Source: Bugula neritina (lineage: Eukaryota > Bryozoa > Gymnolaemata > Cheilostomatida > Bugulidae). Taken from it: a DNA stretch of 64,000 nucleotides. The translations under genes were made by a program, and so were the position numbers. Under the pieces are notes generated by a model that had not been told where the DNA came from, did not search any database, and was given only the letters and a program-made list of their open reading frames with translations. Below, piece by piece: positions 15,801 through 28,559 of the stretch. The stretch's first letter is position 1. The number at the start of each line of letters is the position of its first letter. The stretch spans positions 15,717,375 through 15,781,374 of the forward strand of contig OZ037768.1 in assembly GCA_964035545.1 (NCBI GenBank). Direction: 5' to 3'.

Positions 15801-18800
15801 AATATAGCAATACTGTGTTAGAATTAGTTAGCTGTAGCTCCCTAATTCCTATGCTTATGTAAAATAATGACCATATGTGATAGTGAACTGCAAACCACAA
15901 TATAAAACCTATTCTTAGCCTTGTTGCTACATTAGAACTAACATTTAGTCGTTTAATGCTGGAAAAGAAAATATGATAGTAGAAAGAAGTAACCTGAACT
16001 CAATGACAAAACATTTGTGAGATTACAAGTAGAAGAACTGAGTTACCTAAGAGAAACAGAGAAGCACCATAATATTCAGCATTACTAATAATGTGCTGAA
16101 GAGCTTTGGGCATAGAGCCCTCCATAATATGTCGAATACTATCAGCAAAACTCAACGTTGGCTCTGGAATGACCTTTTTGAAGAAGTTAAGGATTGACTT
16201 GAGAAGTGCTGACCTTTGTGGAAGACATTGCACACCTGCAAGACAGGAGCACAGCACTAGAACACTAAATAATACTCCTATGAAACCCAAAGCTTGTTCT
16301 TAATCATAACCTAATGTTGGCCACCCTCAGCCATGCCACCGACATGGTTTGGAAGCTTTAATGTGGCAAAATTCTTTCCCAGCACCATCCACACATGGGC
16401 TGCTCTCTATAACTACAACTTTTAATGTAAAAAAATATATTGACGAAAAAATGTGAAATGATAAAGAAATTAGAAATTTGCAGGTAAGTGAACTAGACAA
16501 TGATACACCCACATACCTTTTTTAGGCACTGGAATAACTACAACTTTAGCAGCTAAAGACGGCTGTGAGTCCATGGATTCCAGACCATCAGCTGATGGTT
16601 TTGAAGGACCAGCAACAGGACTAGATTCTGGAAATGGCTGAGTCCCAGCCAGGTCCACCTGCTGAGAATGAATGTTTCCTACACTCTCAGATGCTGAGGC
16701 TGTACTGAGTGATGATTCACTCACATCCATAGTAGCGGCGTCTATACTCACTAAAGAGGATAACTTTGACGGCCGGATAATATTTGGCTGTTCTTTTCTA
16801 CATATTGTGACCTCATACTAAAATAACACACTAAATTATCGTCTGATAGAAAATTTAATGCAAACAACCCATTTATAGCAAAAGTTAGTTTTATTGGTAG
16901 CAGTCAGGTACTCTTCATCAGACAGCAATGCGGCGCATTTCTTACAGAGGAGTTACTAAAACTACAAATTATACTAAAATAATTGTTGAAGGTAAAATAA
17001 TGAGTATGAATTTCGAGTGCAGATACATAATTTATATTTCAGGATATGATCATCTTCATGCATTGTTTCACATTTTATTTTTCCAATTTTTTAGTTATAT
17101 TAGCTGCAACACAAACATCATTGTTTTAACCAAATCAATAATAAAAGTATATCAATTAGAATAAAAGTAGGAGTTTTAAACATTTAAAGCTACAACTTGA
17201 TATATATTCAAATTGCTTGCTATTTTAACAGTTGAAAATCACAAACTATACTTTGTTGTTCTGCGCTATGCAACAGAACTGCTATTTGCAAGGCAGATGA
17301 ATAATAATGATGGACATTCAATCTGAACCACCAGCTGACTACCAATAAATACAGGGGAATACATCTTAAAAAGACAAAAACTTACATCTAATCTCTCGAT
17401 AAAGACTTTCAGACCATTGTGTGTGTCAAAAGAGACAGTATCCATGTTTGTTATCAAGTCTATAATCCTCACAGCTCTGGTGACAAACTATAGAAGTAAA
17501 TATCTTTAAGATCACATGCAAGTCATTATGTAATACATGCATATTGACATACATATAGCAATATGTTTTACATGCACATCAATGTGTAAAGCATGTGAAT
17601 ATACAAATAACACATGCTGGGCTAAACAGTAGAATGAGCTAATTGTATTAAATACACATGTTGTTTTGTTAAATATATGGTACTGCAGCTGAAATTAGGA
17701 TGTTGGTATCACCTTACGTTAGAAGGTAAATTACCAAGACAGGTGAAATGGAGGCAACAGTGATGAAAAGTGGAAAGCAGAAAACTTTAACCACTGCTTA
17801 AACACCCAACCAATTATATGAGCACACATGTTCGATGCTGACTGGGTGACAAATTCTAAACTAGACTTGTGATTCAGGAAGAGCTAGACTCGGTTGTTGC
17901 CAGTGTGCTTCAACATTTAGACTAATTTGAATACATCAACCATAAGTGAATATTTTAGAGAAACTTACAGTTATGTGTTCTTGTTCATCGCTATACCAGG
18001 AGGCCAGCTGTAGAAGAGATGGCATGATGCCACAAGCCAGCAGAGCCTCACCCCCACTCTCATAGCTAGCTAGATGGTAGAGAAAGGAAAAGAGAGCTGT
18101 GGAGAAGGAATGAGGAAAAGCTGGCTTGTCAGGCTCTACCATATGCACTATACATTTCCTGACCAGGCTGGGCAAGAATCCATGGTAGATATTAGCACCA
18201 GTTACATCTATGATAGCATCCAGCCTAGTAAACAAAAATCATGTCTATATGCCATGTTTACGGTTGGTATTGAACATATAATTTAAATTCAACAAACTGG
18301 GCACCACACACACAATATAGGCCCTAGGAGACAGCCCCTTGATTATCAGATACAAGGAATACTTAACCAATAACAATGGAAAGCATGTATCTTCTAACCT
18401 AATCAACTAGAAAAATGTGTCTTTGTAGTATGGACTATATAGCTGTTAAGAAATAGCTGCCAAACAGCACCATGTATCATTTAATGATCACATGATGCTG
18501 TATTGTCACATAAACTGTAGCAATATTGTAGAGATTCAAACTAAACATTACATACTTTGGATTTCTCTCCAAATGAATAATGGCCGTGAGAGTTCTCATG
18601 ACAGCAGCCTTCATATCCTAAAATTAATCTTAACAAATAGATACCAAATCAGTGTACATGACTTATAGATACCAAATCAGTGTACATGACTTACAGATAC
18701 CAAATCAGTGCACATGGTTTATAGATACCAAATCAGTGCACACAGTATATACACAACACAACCAGTATACACAACCAGTATACACAACCAGTATAAACAG

Positions 18801-21800
18801 AGTACAACCAGTATATACACAGTCTACACACAGAGTAAATGCTATCAGGAGGCATATTATATTGTAAGTTTGCAATTTCCAAATCTAATAATGAGAATCC
18901 ATGTAAACAAATTAGTTCAAGAATATCAGTCAATTGCAAAAAGAAAGTGATTATTAATAATTTATCTTGGTAACAAATGACTTTGCTGATTACTGAGCTT
19001 TAGATGATCTAAAATATCCATATACACCATTGCTTTCTTTCTCACTATTATATACTCGTAGCATACTAGCTGCAATAGCCAGTTCTCATTTAAAAAAAAG
19101 AACCTGCTATTCTATTTTTAGTCAACAACCAACCATCTTGATTACATCAGTTGTTTTTCATTGATAACTACAACATGCTTCACTATGTTATATTTGACAG
19201 TGGTGAAAAATAACCATATTGAGAGGGTCTATTTTCTTTCGCTAGTTTCAATATCTACATGTAAGTAATGGCTCAAAGTAATCCCAAATAAAATCAGGCG
19301 AATACTATTAACTAGCACACACATGCAGGGCAATAGTATATATATAACAGTACAATCTAGATACTACATAACAGAATATTTCGCCAGAACTTTATACTTA
19401 ACAAAAGAGAGATAAGAGTTTTAATACACTTACTATGAGATGTTCTGAGGGTAGTTCCAGAACGTTGACTAGCTCATTAATAAAACCAGTATATATAATT
19501 TGATGGGCCACATCATTATCTCCAGCATGAGAGTACACTGCAATATTTAGTGGATAAAAACAATAAAATTTCAAGATTATTTGCACGAAAATATCCTCCA
19601 TAAAAGTCATGAATATACAAGTGCATATCAACATGAACACACATATATAATGACAATTCGGTGTATTGATGAAATAGGAAGACAACTCTGAAATACATAT
19701 TTTATTAGCTCAATTGCAAAAATCTAGGTTATATAAAATAAACTGTTACACTGAAAGGATTAAATTTGCAAGTTAAAACAAGAATGATATTACCGAGTAC
19801 AGATATGGCCTGGAGCCGGGCTAAGATGCAGTTAGTTCTTTGCTTGAAATGGGAAAAGGAATGAGCGAGTCTAATGTGTGTGAAGAGAAGCATCTGCTTG
19901 CTCTCTGGTACCTCATAGTCTTTTAAGACCATGGTCATGACTTCAGCAGGTGAATTACACAGCTTGTCAACATTCTCCAGGTGTATTGTACATAAATTAC
20001 TCGGCTGGGTCTGCAATATTAATCACCACAATGTAGTATGTACTGCAAACTACACTTAAAGCTAGAATGGATGTTACAGACTTAGTGACAGAGTAGAAGG
20101 TTTCATGTCAACACTTATAAAAGAGGCAGATAGAAGTACAATACTACTCCATTAAACTCTGTACTTCCTAATAAATATTTAAAATATACTCAAGTTCTTG
20201 ACTTCTACCTGACTTGACTTATTGATGTAGAATTCAAAGTGAACAGTGGTTGCACTGGACGGGTAGGTGTCGGCAGCAAGATCCTGACAGCACTCAGCTA
20301 GACCAAACCCATTCTCTTTGCCTCCCCAGCTCTGTTAATGACATTGACATCTATTAGTTATTAAACATTAATTATAACTACTGCTGTGTTCAGTTGATCA
20401 AGCTGTAGCATTAAATTCTGAAATTGCCATTTGTAACTATTAAATATAAAATACGCAATCAGTAAATGATTCATGTGCTGCCCTTATTGCATTTGGTTTA
20501 ACAAAAACTAACTATGATTTGAGAGGATTTTAAAATAATGTCTCATAGATATATTGTAGGATACACAATAGCAATACGTGAGACCAAGTAATGCAGGTGT
20601 GTTTATAGTACATTACCTCAGCAAGATAGAGCAGACGAATCACGATCTCACGTTTTTTGGCAGGTGAAAGTCTGCCCATGAAATTAGATCTTTTACTGAA
20701 GACGTAGAGGACGGTTAGAACCTCGTGCACAACATCCATGTCACTGTGAAACGCAGATCCATACATTAGATATTTTGTATAATCAGTCAATAACCATGCA
20801 ATGTACTATGTGATTATCCATCCATTAAACATGTAATGCGGGGCTTGCTTGATCCCCTATAGTTTATCCATATTTTTACTATGGAAGCAAGATGATTAAA
20901 CCCTGCTGAGCTTTGCCTTGCATTAGGCAAGGACATGTATGTAATGGAGGTGTGAATTGGACCAGCATTCACCTTGCAGGAAAAAAAACGAAATTTTCTG
21001 ACCAAGAGAACCAATCTGGTAAAGCGTGTAGAAAGAAAACTGTTTTCACACCTGAGATCAAACACACGACATGCAATAGTATCTCCGCATGTGCTAAACT
21101 GACACATCTAACATCTCACAGTGCATGCTATAACATCTCGGAGTGCATGCTATAACATCACAGAGTGCAAGCTATAACATCTCGGAGTGCATGCTATAAC
21201 ATCACAGAGTGCAAGCTATAACATCTCAGAGTGCATGCTACAACATCTCAGAGTGCATGCTATGATGAACTTGACTGTGGTATTTCAGGAGTACATACTA
21301 CATAGATGAGCAAATCACATGGTTATTGGTTTGTAGCATACCTTGAGGAGAGAAGGGAAATAAGATAGTCCATAGACTCATATGAGTGTCTCTGGAAACT
21401 ATACTCTATCAACATAGAGGTGAACTTCATCACTTGCAACATCAGCAGTTTCAACTACAATTACACACGCAGAGGTAGCAAATAATGGTTAAACATGCTG
21501 TTACTCATAACCAAAGAAAAATTTATCAAGTCAAAATATCTGTGTCTTTGAAGACAACCGAACACTTGTCATGTGAAACTTTGGCATTGTTTTATCTTTG
21601 CACTGCTTCATGCCTCCACAAGAAAAAAGTTGTATGACAAACTGCTAGATGACACACACCTTTGATACTAGGAAAGTACAAAAAATACGAAGAATTGTAC
21701 TGAAAATTGCCAGCCATAACAATGACAAAAATACTTACTTTAGCATTTTCTGGCTGATCACAAGCTAACATCCACTTGTTACCATCCACAATAGCACAAC

Positions 21801-22300
21801 ACCTCTCCATAATGCTATCAAACTTGTCCAAAACATCAACCCAGTGAAATAGCTCAGACTACAAAAAGGGAAACAGTGTAAGAATTGGTATATTTGTATT
21901 GTATTGGTATCACAGTAGTAGTATATTGGTATCATAGTAGTAGTATATTGGTATCATAGTAGTAGTATATTGGTATCACAGTAGTATTATATTGGCATTA
22001 GCTAACTATAAGTTACAGCACCACATTACCTTGCCAAACTCCCATGACTTGACCTTCTTAAGTATTTCATACATAGAATGGTCATCTTTAGCAGCCACTA
22101 AACTGTCTCTGAGTGGACGGCATGCCTCGGGCTTTAAATGAGAGTGATGACAAAAATAATTAGCATACAACTGCATTGCTTTTAAGCAGCAACTCACATA
22201 TACTAGTATATATTAGTATAGAGCAATACAGATATCACATGAATAACCAACTTACCAGCTCCGAGTTAGACTTTTTCAATTTAGATCTTTCAATTTTCAT
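71..22300 (-). CDS. HUWE1: HUWE1 HECT E3 ubiquitin ligase, N-terminal half (partial, 45 coding exons)
   Basis: Giant E3 ligase that marks many nuclear and cytoplasmic proteins (in mammals p53, MCL1, histones) with ubiquitin. The conceptual protein follows human HUWE1 from [10 protein letters not shown] to the acidic region: DUF908/DUF913 helical repeats, then UBA, UIM and WWE. HECT lies outside. Exons, gene order: 22300-22256, 22131-22030, 21858-21739, 21454-21342, 20743-20617, 20331-20209, 20010-19794, 19537-19434, 18617-18556, 18224-17969, 17487-17386, 16817-16517, 16235-16047, 15793-15687, 15293-15177, 14774-14622, 14407-14251, 14069-13957, 13745-13569, 13323-13066, 12877-12712, 12222-11943, 11860-11648, 11479-11277, 11157-11000, 10450-10298, 10035-9877, 9624-9409, 8870-8619, 8324-8059, 7754-7667, 7467-7300, 7130-6744, 6528-6348, 6074-5730, 5497-5313, 5132-4962, 4613-4458, 3706-3516, 2901-2768, 2570-2410, 2179-2023, 1170-1031, 717-609, 190-71. 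All junctions are GT-AG and phase-matched, without internal stops. The last three exons are poorly conserved and less certain. Confidence 0.96.
803..900. repeat. (AT)n/(GT)n microsatellite
   Basis: About 100 bp of alternating AT and GT dinucleotides in a HUWE1 intron between exons 1031 and 717. It produces open frames of Tyr-Ile repeats on both strands that are not genes. Confidence 0.95.
1613..1987. repeat. 31-bp minisatellite, about 12 copies
   Basis: A tandem array of roughly 12 copies of a 31-bp unit containing CAGAGGTAGGTACAACAACA; some copies are 28-29 bp. It lies in the HUWE1 intron between exons 2023 and 1170. On the transcribed (minus) strand each unit reads as a pyrimidine-rich stretch ending TTGTAG, which resembles a 3' splice site. 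Confidence 0.95.
7300..7467 (-). other. HUWE1: HUWE1 exon encoding the WWE domain
   Basis: 56 codons, about residues 1700-1755. It shows [14 protein letters not shown] and [15 protein letters not shown], which match the WWE fold of human HUWE1. WWE domains in other proteins bind poly- or iso-ADP-ribose; in HUWE1 the role is less certain. The next exon (7130-6744) continues [13 protein letters not shown], as in human. The exon is phase 0 at both ends. Confidence 0.93.
8938..9120 (-). mobile_element. tRNA-derived SINE, old copy A
   Basis: On the minus strand this reads as the same element as the copies at 44971-45181, 51413-51626 and 52646-52830: a tRNA-like head, then ATTGGTGATGTTGGGAAAAGCAT, then a 3' part with CCTTAAGCC and a GGGGTTCTCACAG-like tail. 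It is diverged, and I saw no clear target-site duplication. It lies in a HUWE1 intron (8871-9408). Confidence 0.75.
9409..9624 (-). other. HUWE1: HUWE1 exon encoding UBA and UIM ubiquitin-binding domains
   Basis: 72 codons, about residues 1426-1497 of the model. The UBA runs [15 protein letters not shown] then TEYLISH, very close to human LMDMGFTREHAMEAL. The UIM follows as [13 protein letters not shown], with the acidic run, the central Ala and the conserved Ser. These two modules bind ubiquitin. The exon is phase 0 at both ends, so it could be skipped or shuffled without a frameshift. Confidence 0.93.
18639..18743. repeat. 28-bp tandem repeat, 3.8 copies
   Basis: The unit AGATACCAAATCAGTGTACA plus 8 more bases is repeated at exact 28-bp spacing. 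It lies just inside the HUWE1 intron upstream of exon 18617-18556. Confidence 0.9.
18758..18796. repeat. 13-bp tandem repeat, 3 copies
   Basis: Three copies of ACAACCAGTATAC at exact 13-bp spacing, followed by degenerate copies to about 18840. It is directly next to the 28-bp array. Confidence 0.85.
20820..21112 (-). mobile_element. Possible second tRNA-derived SINE
   Basis: On the minus strand the block begins near 21112 with TAGCACATGCGGA (A-box-like) and, about 30 nt later, GTGTTTGATCTCA (B-box-like). About 230 bp without coding potential follow. The layout fits a tRNA-derived SINE of a different family from the four other copies. Only one copy is in the window, so the ends are guesses. 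Confidence 0.4.
21110..21263. repeat. 22-bp tandem repeat, 7 copies
   Basis: Seven copies of about AACATCTCAGAGTGCATGCT plus AT at 22-bp spacing. Variants CTCGG, CACAG and CTCAG partly alternate. It lies in the HUWE1 intron between exons 21342 and 20743, directly against the head of the possible SINE. Confidence 0.93.
21902..21993. repeat. 22-bp tandem repeat, 4 copies
   Basis: Four copies of about ATTGGTATCATAGTAGTAGT plus AT in the HUWE1 intron between exons 22030 and 21858. The unit length equals that of the array at 21110, but the sequence is unrelated. Confidence 0.92.
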
Positions 22301-22332
22301 GATGCACTTTTGCTTCACATTATATGATATAT
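22256..22332 (-). other. HUWE1: HUWE1 first coding exon with start codon and 5' UTR junction
   Basis: The exon begins after a 3' splice site (tcttgcag, boundary at 22332/22333). It carries 32 nt of 5' UTR, then ATG at 22300-22298 and 15 codons starting [10 protein letters not shown]. Human HUWE1 starts MKVDRTKLKK, so this start is well supported. The donor is ctg|gtaagt at 22255. Because the exon opens with a splice acceptor, at least one noncoding exon must lie further upstream, above 22333. Confidence 0.93.
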
Positions 22333-23145
22333 CTGCAAGACACAAGTTTACTCGTATTAAAAGGCTCTAACAAGCAAGCACTTTTTGATATGCTTTCCAG
22401 CGTAGTTTTAATTGGTAAAAGGCTATTAAAAAATGAAGCTTAAAATGTGAGTAGCTAAGACAGATAACATTACATTATTGTGAGCATGCGTAAACTGCAA
22501 TGTTTCAATGAAAGAAGGAATATTAGTTGAAATGCAGTGTGGAAACACACCATTCCAAACTGTAGTAGGCTGCGGATAGACAATAATAAGAAAAAGTTCT
22601 ACCGCGCAAGTAAATGCAAAAAACAAAGGCGTAATAGTCTATAATTATAATTATTGTAGCTAATTTTATTATAGAAAAGAATTTGAAAGCAGATATTTGA
22701 AAAAATCTAAAGGTCTATCCGCACCATTCACTGCTTTCAGCCCAATTCATTCTTTTAAAAAGATGCATAATTGAGATATATATTTAATTAAAAACAATTT
22801 ATTAAAGTTTACCACTATGCTACCATTAATATTTGTCTTTGGTAGAAAGAAGACAACTCTTAAACTCTTACACTAACAAATCTATTGAATTTTTAGAATG
22901 CATAGTTTCATCAGTTTGCTTCAGCAAATATATAAGATTCGAAACGGAAGTCAAATAATCAATTATAAACCAATTTTATTTTATTGGCAATAATCTTGGC
23001 TATAAATCATTAACTTTTGTGTAATAATTTGTCATTAAAACTAAATGACTAAATTAAAGTATTGTGCTACTAATCTCAAATTAGACTAATGATATCTAGA
23101 GTTGATAATTTAGGCAAATGAATTCTGTTTGATCACAAAGAGTAA

Positions 23146-23251
23146 GCCTAGGGCCACACTGTACGTATTTTCGCATTCGAAAATTAAAATTAAAATCACG
23201 AGTAGCAAAGGTGTCCACTGTATGCACTGTACGCACAGTGTGGCCCTAGGC
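23146..23251. mobile_element. 106-bp inverted-repeat element (Harbinger-like MITE)
   Basis: The ends are inverted repeats: the left end GCCTAGGGCCACACTGTACG and the reverse complement of the right end agree at 20 of 21 positions. TAA flanks both sides (23143-23145 and 23252-23254), which fits the 3-bp TWA duplication of PIF/Harbinger elements. There is no room for a transposase, so it would be non-autonomous. The family assignment rests only on the duplication. Confidence 0.75.
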
Positions 23252-25727
23252 TAAAAGAGCTTTAACTTTACAAGCAATAACATAACTAATAATATTTGAG
23301 TAACTATAGTAGCATGAAAATACAAAAAAAAAACCATAATTAAAGTTTTCACGTGAAACTATAACCATCACTTGGTAAGTAATTCAGAAGTTCTTACATT
23401 TAGTTCCAAGATCACTATAAATAAAGCAGTCTTTAAATGATTTAAACATTGATCTATTTGATACTAATATCATGACCAGTATTATGATTATTTGCAATCT
23501 TATGTAAGCAGATTCATGAACAGGCAGAAATATAATGAGACTTAACAACACTAGCACCTATGAAATCTACTTTTTCATTATCAAGCCTAATAATACTAAG
23601 TATGACAACCTAATTATGCCAAGCAAACTTCACTGTTAGTGTTATAAAATACTAAATCATTGACAGCAACAATTTATGGACTAAGTACTAATGCATTAAC
23701 ATTCTGCTCAAACCTCGACAAATTCATATGGATATCACGCAAGGCCCTTCCACCACCTAGTCAAAGTCACTATGATAGCAGTCTAGTGTATGCATAACTT
23801 ATAAGTTTAAACTATAAATCATAATGGCAAGGAAATTTTACAACAGCTTTCTGTTTCATAATATGAGAGATCTGGAAATACCTCAGTCAGCTCACAACAC
23901 ACTGATATAAATTGGTTATAGTCTGCACTGTATACTATAAAATTAGCGCAGAAATATAATTATATAAATATGAATCATATACATTAGTTAGTTTTACTGA
24001 TATTTTTGGCATCACAAATCAAAAAATAACATGAAAGCTAAGCCTAAAACTTTTAACTTTTTCAACTAACTTTTATGTTGTTTTCTCTAAATTTAGAGTA
24101 ACACTAAAAATATAAGACCATCAAGAAGTTAAAGTTTGCTAGATGTAAAAGTATAAGTACAACTGTAAATATGATAATAGTAATAACTATAACTAAATAA
24201 ATTTATTAGCCCCAATGGTTATTAGATAGATGTGGTGAGATTTTCATATAATTAATATTATAATTATATCATGCTCATAGCCAAAGCCACAGCCACATTC
24301 ACATTGATATTGGATACTGACAGTTATTCTTAATCACAGCACTCAGGACTTGCTAACCTTACTGTTACTGTTAGATTAACTTTAAGATTTATTGTCATTA
24401 TCAATGATACTGAATCTTAATCTAAGCGTATTATTGTACAATTATTTATTGTATTTATCGATAGTTACCTTATTAATGCTAATACTATTAGTATAAGACT
24501 ATCACTATGACTTATGATTAAGCCTAACTATATGAAAAACTATAAGTATTGCCATCAAACTCGGTACTGTTATAATTAGTATAAATACTATTACTACTAG
24601 TATCATCACTATCATATAATCATTATGACTATGTTAGTATCAATATGTATATTTAAATTATATTTAACTTAAGAACATCACTAGCACTAGCATATGATGA
24701 AAGCACAAGATATTGCCAAAATATGTTAATAACCACTAGTCATTAGGTCTGCTGCTAGCGATGAGTTAACATTTGTATATGCAAACTCACTAATAATAAG
24801 TAGTACTATATCATAATTAGAAACATATTTTACCAATCTCTTGTGATCTAATCATATACTATCACGAGTGATGTTTTTAAATTTAATATAAATTAAATAT
24901 ACACATTACATACTGAGACTAGCATAGTGATAATCACGAGATAATTTCCTACCAAGAATCGGCACAGAAGGGGCCTTTTAAAAATAAACACAATATCCGG
25001 TAATCCACATATAAACCAATTCAAATGAGCCACCTCAATAACCTAAACCCTTGTGCTATCAACTTTAAAGTTGCATAATATGTAATATTTGGGCTTGTTT
25101 GAGTTTAGTGCAAAACTCTTGGCAATAGTTTTGTTATTTATTACTTAGTTACAAGAGCTTTTGGCCATGATTACATTATTTAATAAAAAATTTTTCAGTA
25201 TTTTCTATTAAAAAAGCATTTTAAAGTGACAGGGGACTGAAATTCCAGTTAGAGTCAGTCATTTTATATAGGCCTTTCATATCAATTACTATAAACTGAA
25301 AAACCAAAATGAAAACATAAAACAAAGAAAAATATTGCCAGTTGAACATTTTTTGTCAATTGTGTTGTGCTTATGATAAAACTGACAAAAATAAACTGGT
25401 GGTTCTTAATTTAATAAAAGTTTATTGGATTTGAAATGTACTTGAAAATTTACTGCTAATTTTTGAATAATTTAGAAAAAAACATGGGAAACCAAGCAAA
25501 ATTAAAAATAACCTTGATGTATTTATTGATATTTTACTAGTTTTGAGCAACAACCCAAGTTTATTTGCAGCTAAATTGTAAAAAATAGCTAAAATTTGGA
25601 GATTTCTAGTGTGTTCTAAATTAAGTAAAATGACCCACATAAACCGTGTTGTTTTAGGTTATAGATGTAAATATTTATTGTCGCAGACTGAAAGAAAAGG
25701 TTATATCATGGGTTATAAGTTGCAAGT

Positions 25728-25765
25728 ACAAGTGTGAGATACAAGTGTGAGATACAAGTGTGGAT
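25728..25765. repeat. Short 13-bp triplication
   Basis: ACAAGTGTGAGAT is repeated about three times in tandem in the intergenic spacer. I see nothing else around it. Confidence 0.7.
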
Positions 25766-27099
25766 AAGTGAAAACTGCTGGGTTTTTACAGTAGTAAAAA
25801 AGTTAGCTTTTGTGTATTAGCTATAATGAAAGTGAAAAAGCATAATATAGCTGAGATGATATGTGAAAGGCTATCGTTCATTAAGGAAAGCTTATGTAAA
25901 GTCCCAACAAACCGAATGTAATCATACAAAATGTTATGCAGTTAACCACAATTGTTTGTAATTATGATCCTGTAGAGCTAGTTATCACGTGGCTATTAAC
26001 ACATGGACGCCTAGTTTTTTTATAGGTTTCAAACCCAATTCTAGCTGCACATTTTCTTCTGTAACTGCAAAACTCCTGCAGCTATGAAATCACTTAAACC
26101 ATAGTTGCAATCAGAAAGAATGGGCCTATCACTTAAATGAATTTTTAGTAAACGCCGCTGAAAGTTAAAATAGCATTTTACCTATCAAGTGTAAGGGTTA
26201 AGTGTTTTGCAAAGGTTATATCATTATTATTACTTGATAAATTATATTAATAGTTATAGTAACACTTATCACTATGACTACGGCTATAAGATTACGTATA
26301 ACTTAAAGTTAAACTAGACTATAAGACGAGGTAGGTATTTGAATTCAATTTAGTGAACTAAATTCAAATGCAATTGTTGAATTACATGCCTTATCTTATA
26401 CTAGGCACTAATGACTAGCACTTATAGTTTATTTACTCGAAAGTGAAATTCCTTTTCAAATTCAATATGGTAACTTGAGTTGTTTTCTTAAACGCTTGAT
26501 GTCTAACTTTACGTTAGACTAAAATAATCAACTTTTATTATTATTTAGTCTTATTCTAAACTGAAGCTCAGAGTAAAGTAAAAGACTAAGAGTTAGAGTC
26601 AGAGTGAAACTGAACGACAAAGTGAAGGTAATTCTTAGATAAACTAAAACTAAAAGTACATTATCATTATGATCATGATTATAATTAAGAGGGTAATCAT
26701 TGAGTTTAAAATTAATGATGACTGTTGGCGTTAGGACTGACTTTGAGAGTAAATGAAATTCAAATTGAAATTGTTATTTTAAGACTAAAAGTAAATCGAA
26801 ATCAAAATGTAACAAATTTATTTAGCTTAAGCCTTAAACTTAAAGTTAATTATAATATTTAAATAATACTAAAATAGCAGATTATTCGTAACAAAATTAA
26901 TTAATAACTGGTGCCAAAAATGAACACATAAAACTCAATAGCTAAACGCAGTATCCGTTGATACATTATGCGATTAGCTTTTATCAACAGTAAAACGGAT
27001 TCAATATGAAACTGTCATTACTGATTACTCATTGTAGTCATTGAGTTTACCCACAGGGAGAGTGATTTATTTTTAACAAATACCCGGATGATTAGGAAA

Positions 27100-27230
27100 A
27101 AGACAAAGTTGAAGCGGTGGTCTGCCTTCGCTACTCACGTTGTTCTCGCAAAATAGTTGTACTTTTCAATATCAGACGCCCGTACTAACTCTCTTATTGC
27201 TGTTGACAACATAATTTTGTTACTAAAATA
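27100..27230 (-). promoter_or_regulatory. CpG-rich pocket, candidate HUWE1 leader exon or promoter
   Basis: In an otherwise CpG-poor spacer, about 90 bp (27110-27195) hold several CpGs, such as CTTCGCT, CACGTTG, CTCGCA and GACGCCCG. On the minus strand the block ends with a good splice donor, GCGAGAACAAC|GTGAGT (27138/27139). This could be a noncoding first exon of HUWE1 spliced over about 4.8 kb to the acceptor at 22332. It is inference only; it could instead serve the kinesin gene. Confidence 0.3.
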
Positions 27231-28559
27231 TTTTTTCAGGAATTATGGCTACTAGTAATTTCGATCACCAAAACAACATATTAACAAGCCACAAGACAAG
27301 GGCTAGTGGCAAGACAGATCACATAACTGGAAAACCTGCTCTCAATGCGAATTTGTACTACTTTTTGTATTTAGTTTTAATGAACGTTCATCAAACTGAA
27401 AATTAGAACAATGGTAAATATCATAAAAATGAGCTTATTTTTATTTTCACATTTTGAATATTGTTATGTTTTTACCATCACACCCACTCCCAGTCTGAGT
27501 CTCATATTCACAGGTACCCTAACCCGTACACCGGTACAGCCGTACTGGCCACTGGGTCTGTTATTGTTAATGTCACTTACTCTTAGTGGCCTGACCATTC
27601 AATTTTATTTCTAAGAGTAAGACCAAGTTCAAGTTAATATAAATAAAATAGAACTAGATTCATAATTTATATTTTACGAAATTAAATATATTGAATTTTA
27701 TAAAAAAAATGTATTATTATTAATATTATTATTATTGATAATATGAATTTTAAGTAATATTATAAATGAGGAAATAAAAATTACTTTATAATTTCAATTG
27801 ATAACAGCTGAATATCGAATTCAATTTAAAGAATATAAATAGCTAACTCTAAATCCACATATTAGTTATTAGTAATACTAATAGTAATAAGTCAATAAGT
27901 AAATAAGTATAAAATTACAGTAAAAATGTAAAGCTAGAAGTGTAACTAAAGCTAAAAGCATTTATTTTTTTCACTATTTATATTATTGTTACTATAACTA
28001 TAAGTGTAAAACTAAATATAAATTTAACACAGCAATAGGTCTATAATATTAATTGTAAGTGAATAACTATTATTATAAGTGTCACTCATTATCAATAGTT
28101 ATAATGTAGCAATTTGGTTCTGTTAAAAGCCCACAATCAATTATAGAGGTGACTTTCAGTTTCAGTAAAAGTTTTACTGGTGCTGTTACAAGTCTATTTG
28201 TAGTTTGTTATACTTATTTGTTTATTATATTCAACAAATAATACATTAGCTGGTAAACCAATATCATAAAGTCGAGTTTTTTATGTCAACTTTGTACATT
28301 ATCAGAACTAAAGTTATGAAAGCATGTGTATGATACTCACATTATATATATGCATACTCATTGACATTGGACTGCCAGAGTTTAGATTTATCGTTTATAA
28401 ATGATGAGGGGGTGTAAAATATGTTGTTATTATAGCAATCAGACTAGCGATCAAATGCAGTTTTGTGTAAATTGACAAGTTTAGATCAAATGACCAGAGG
28501 TCATTGTATGCTTTTTATGTGTATGGGGGCAAAATGGCCAAATTTAACATGATTTGAAT

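Noticed and set aside
21110-21263. CRISPR-like direct repeats
   Set aside because: Units are contiguous tandem copies without unique spacers, in a eukaryotic intron.
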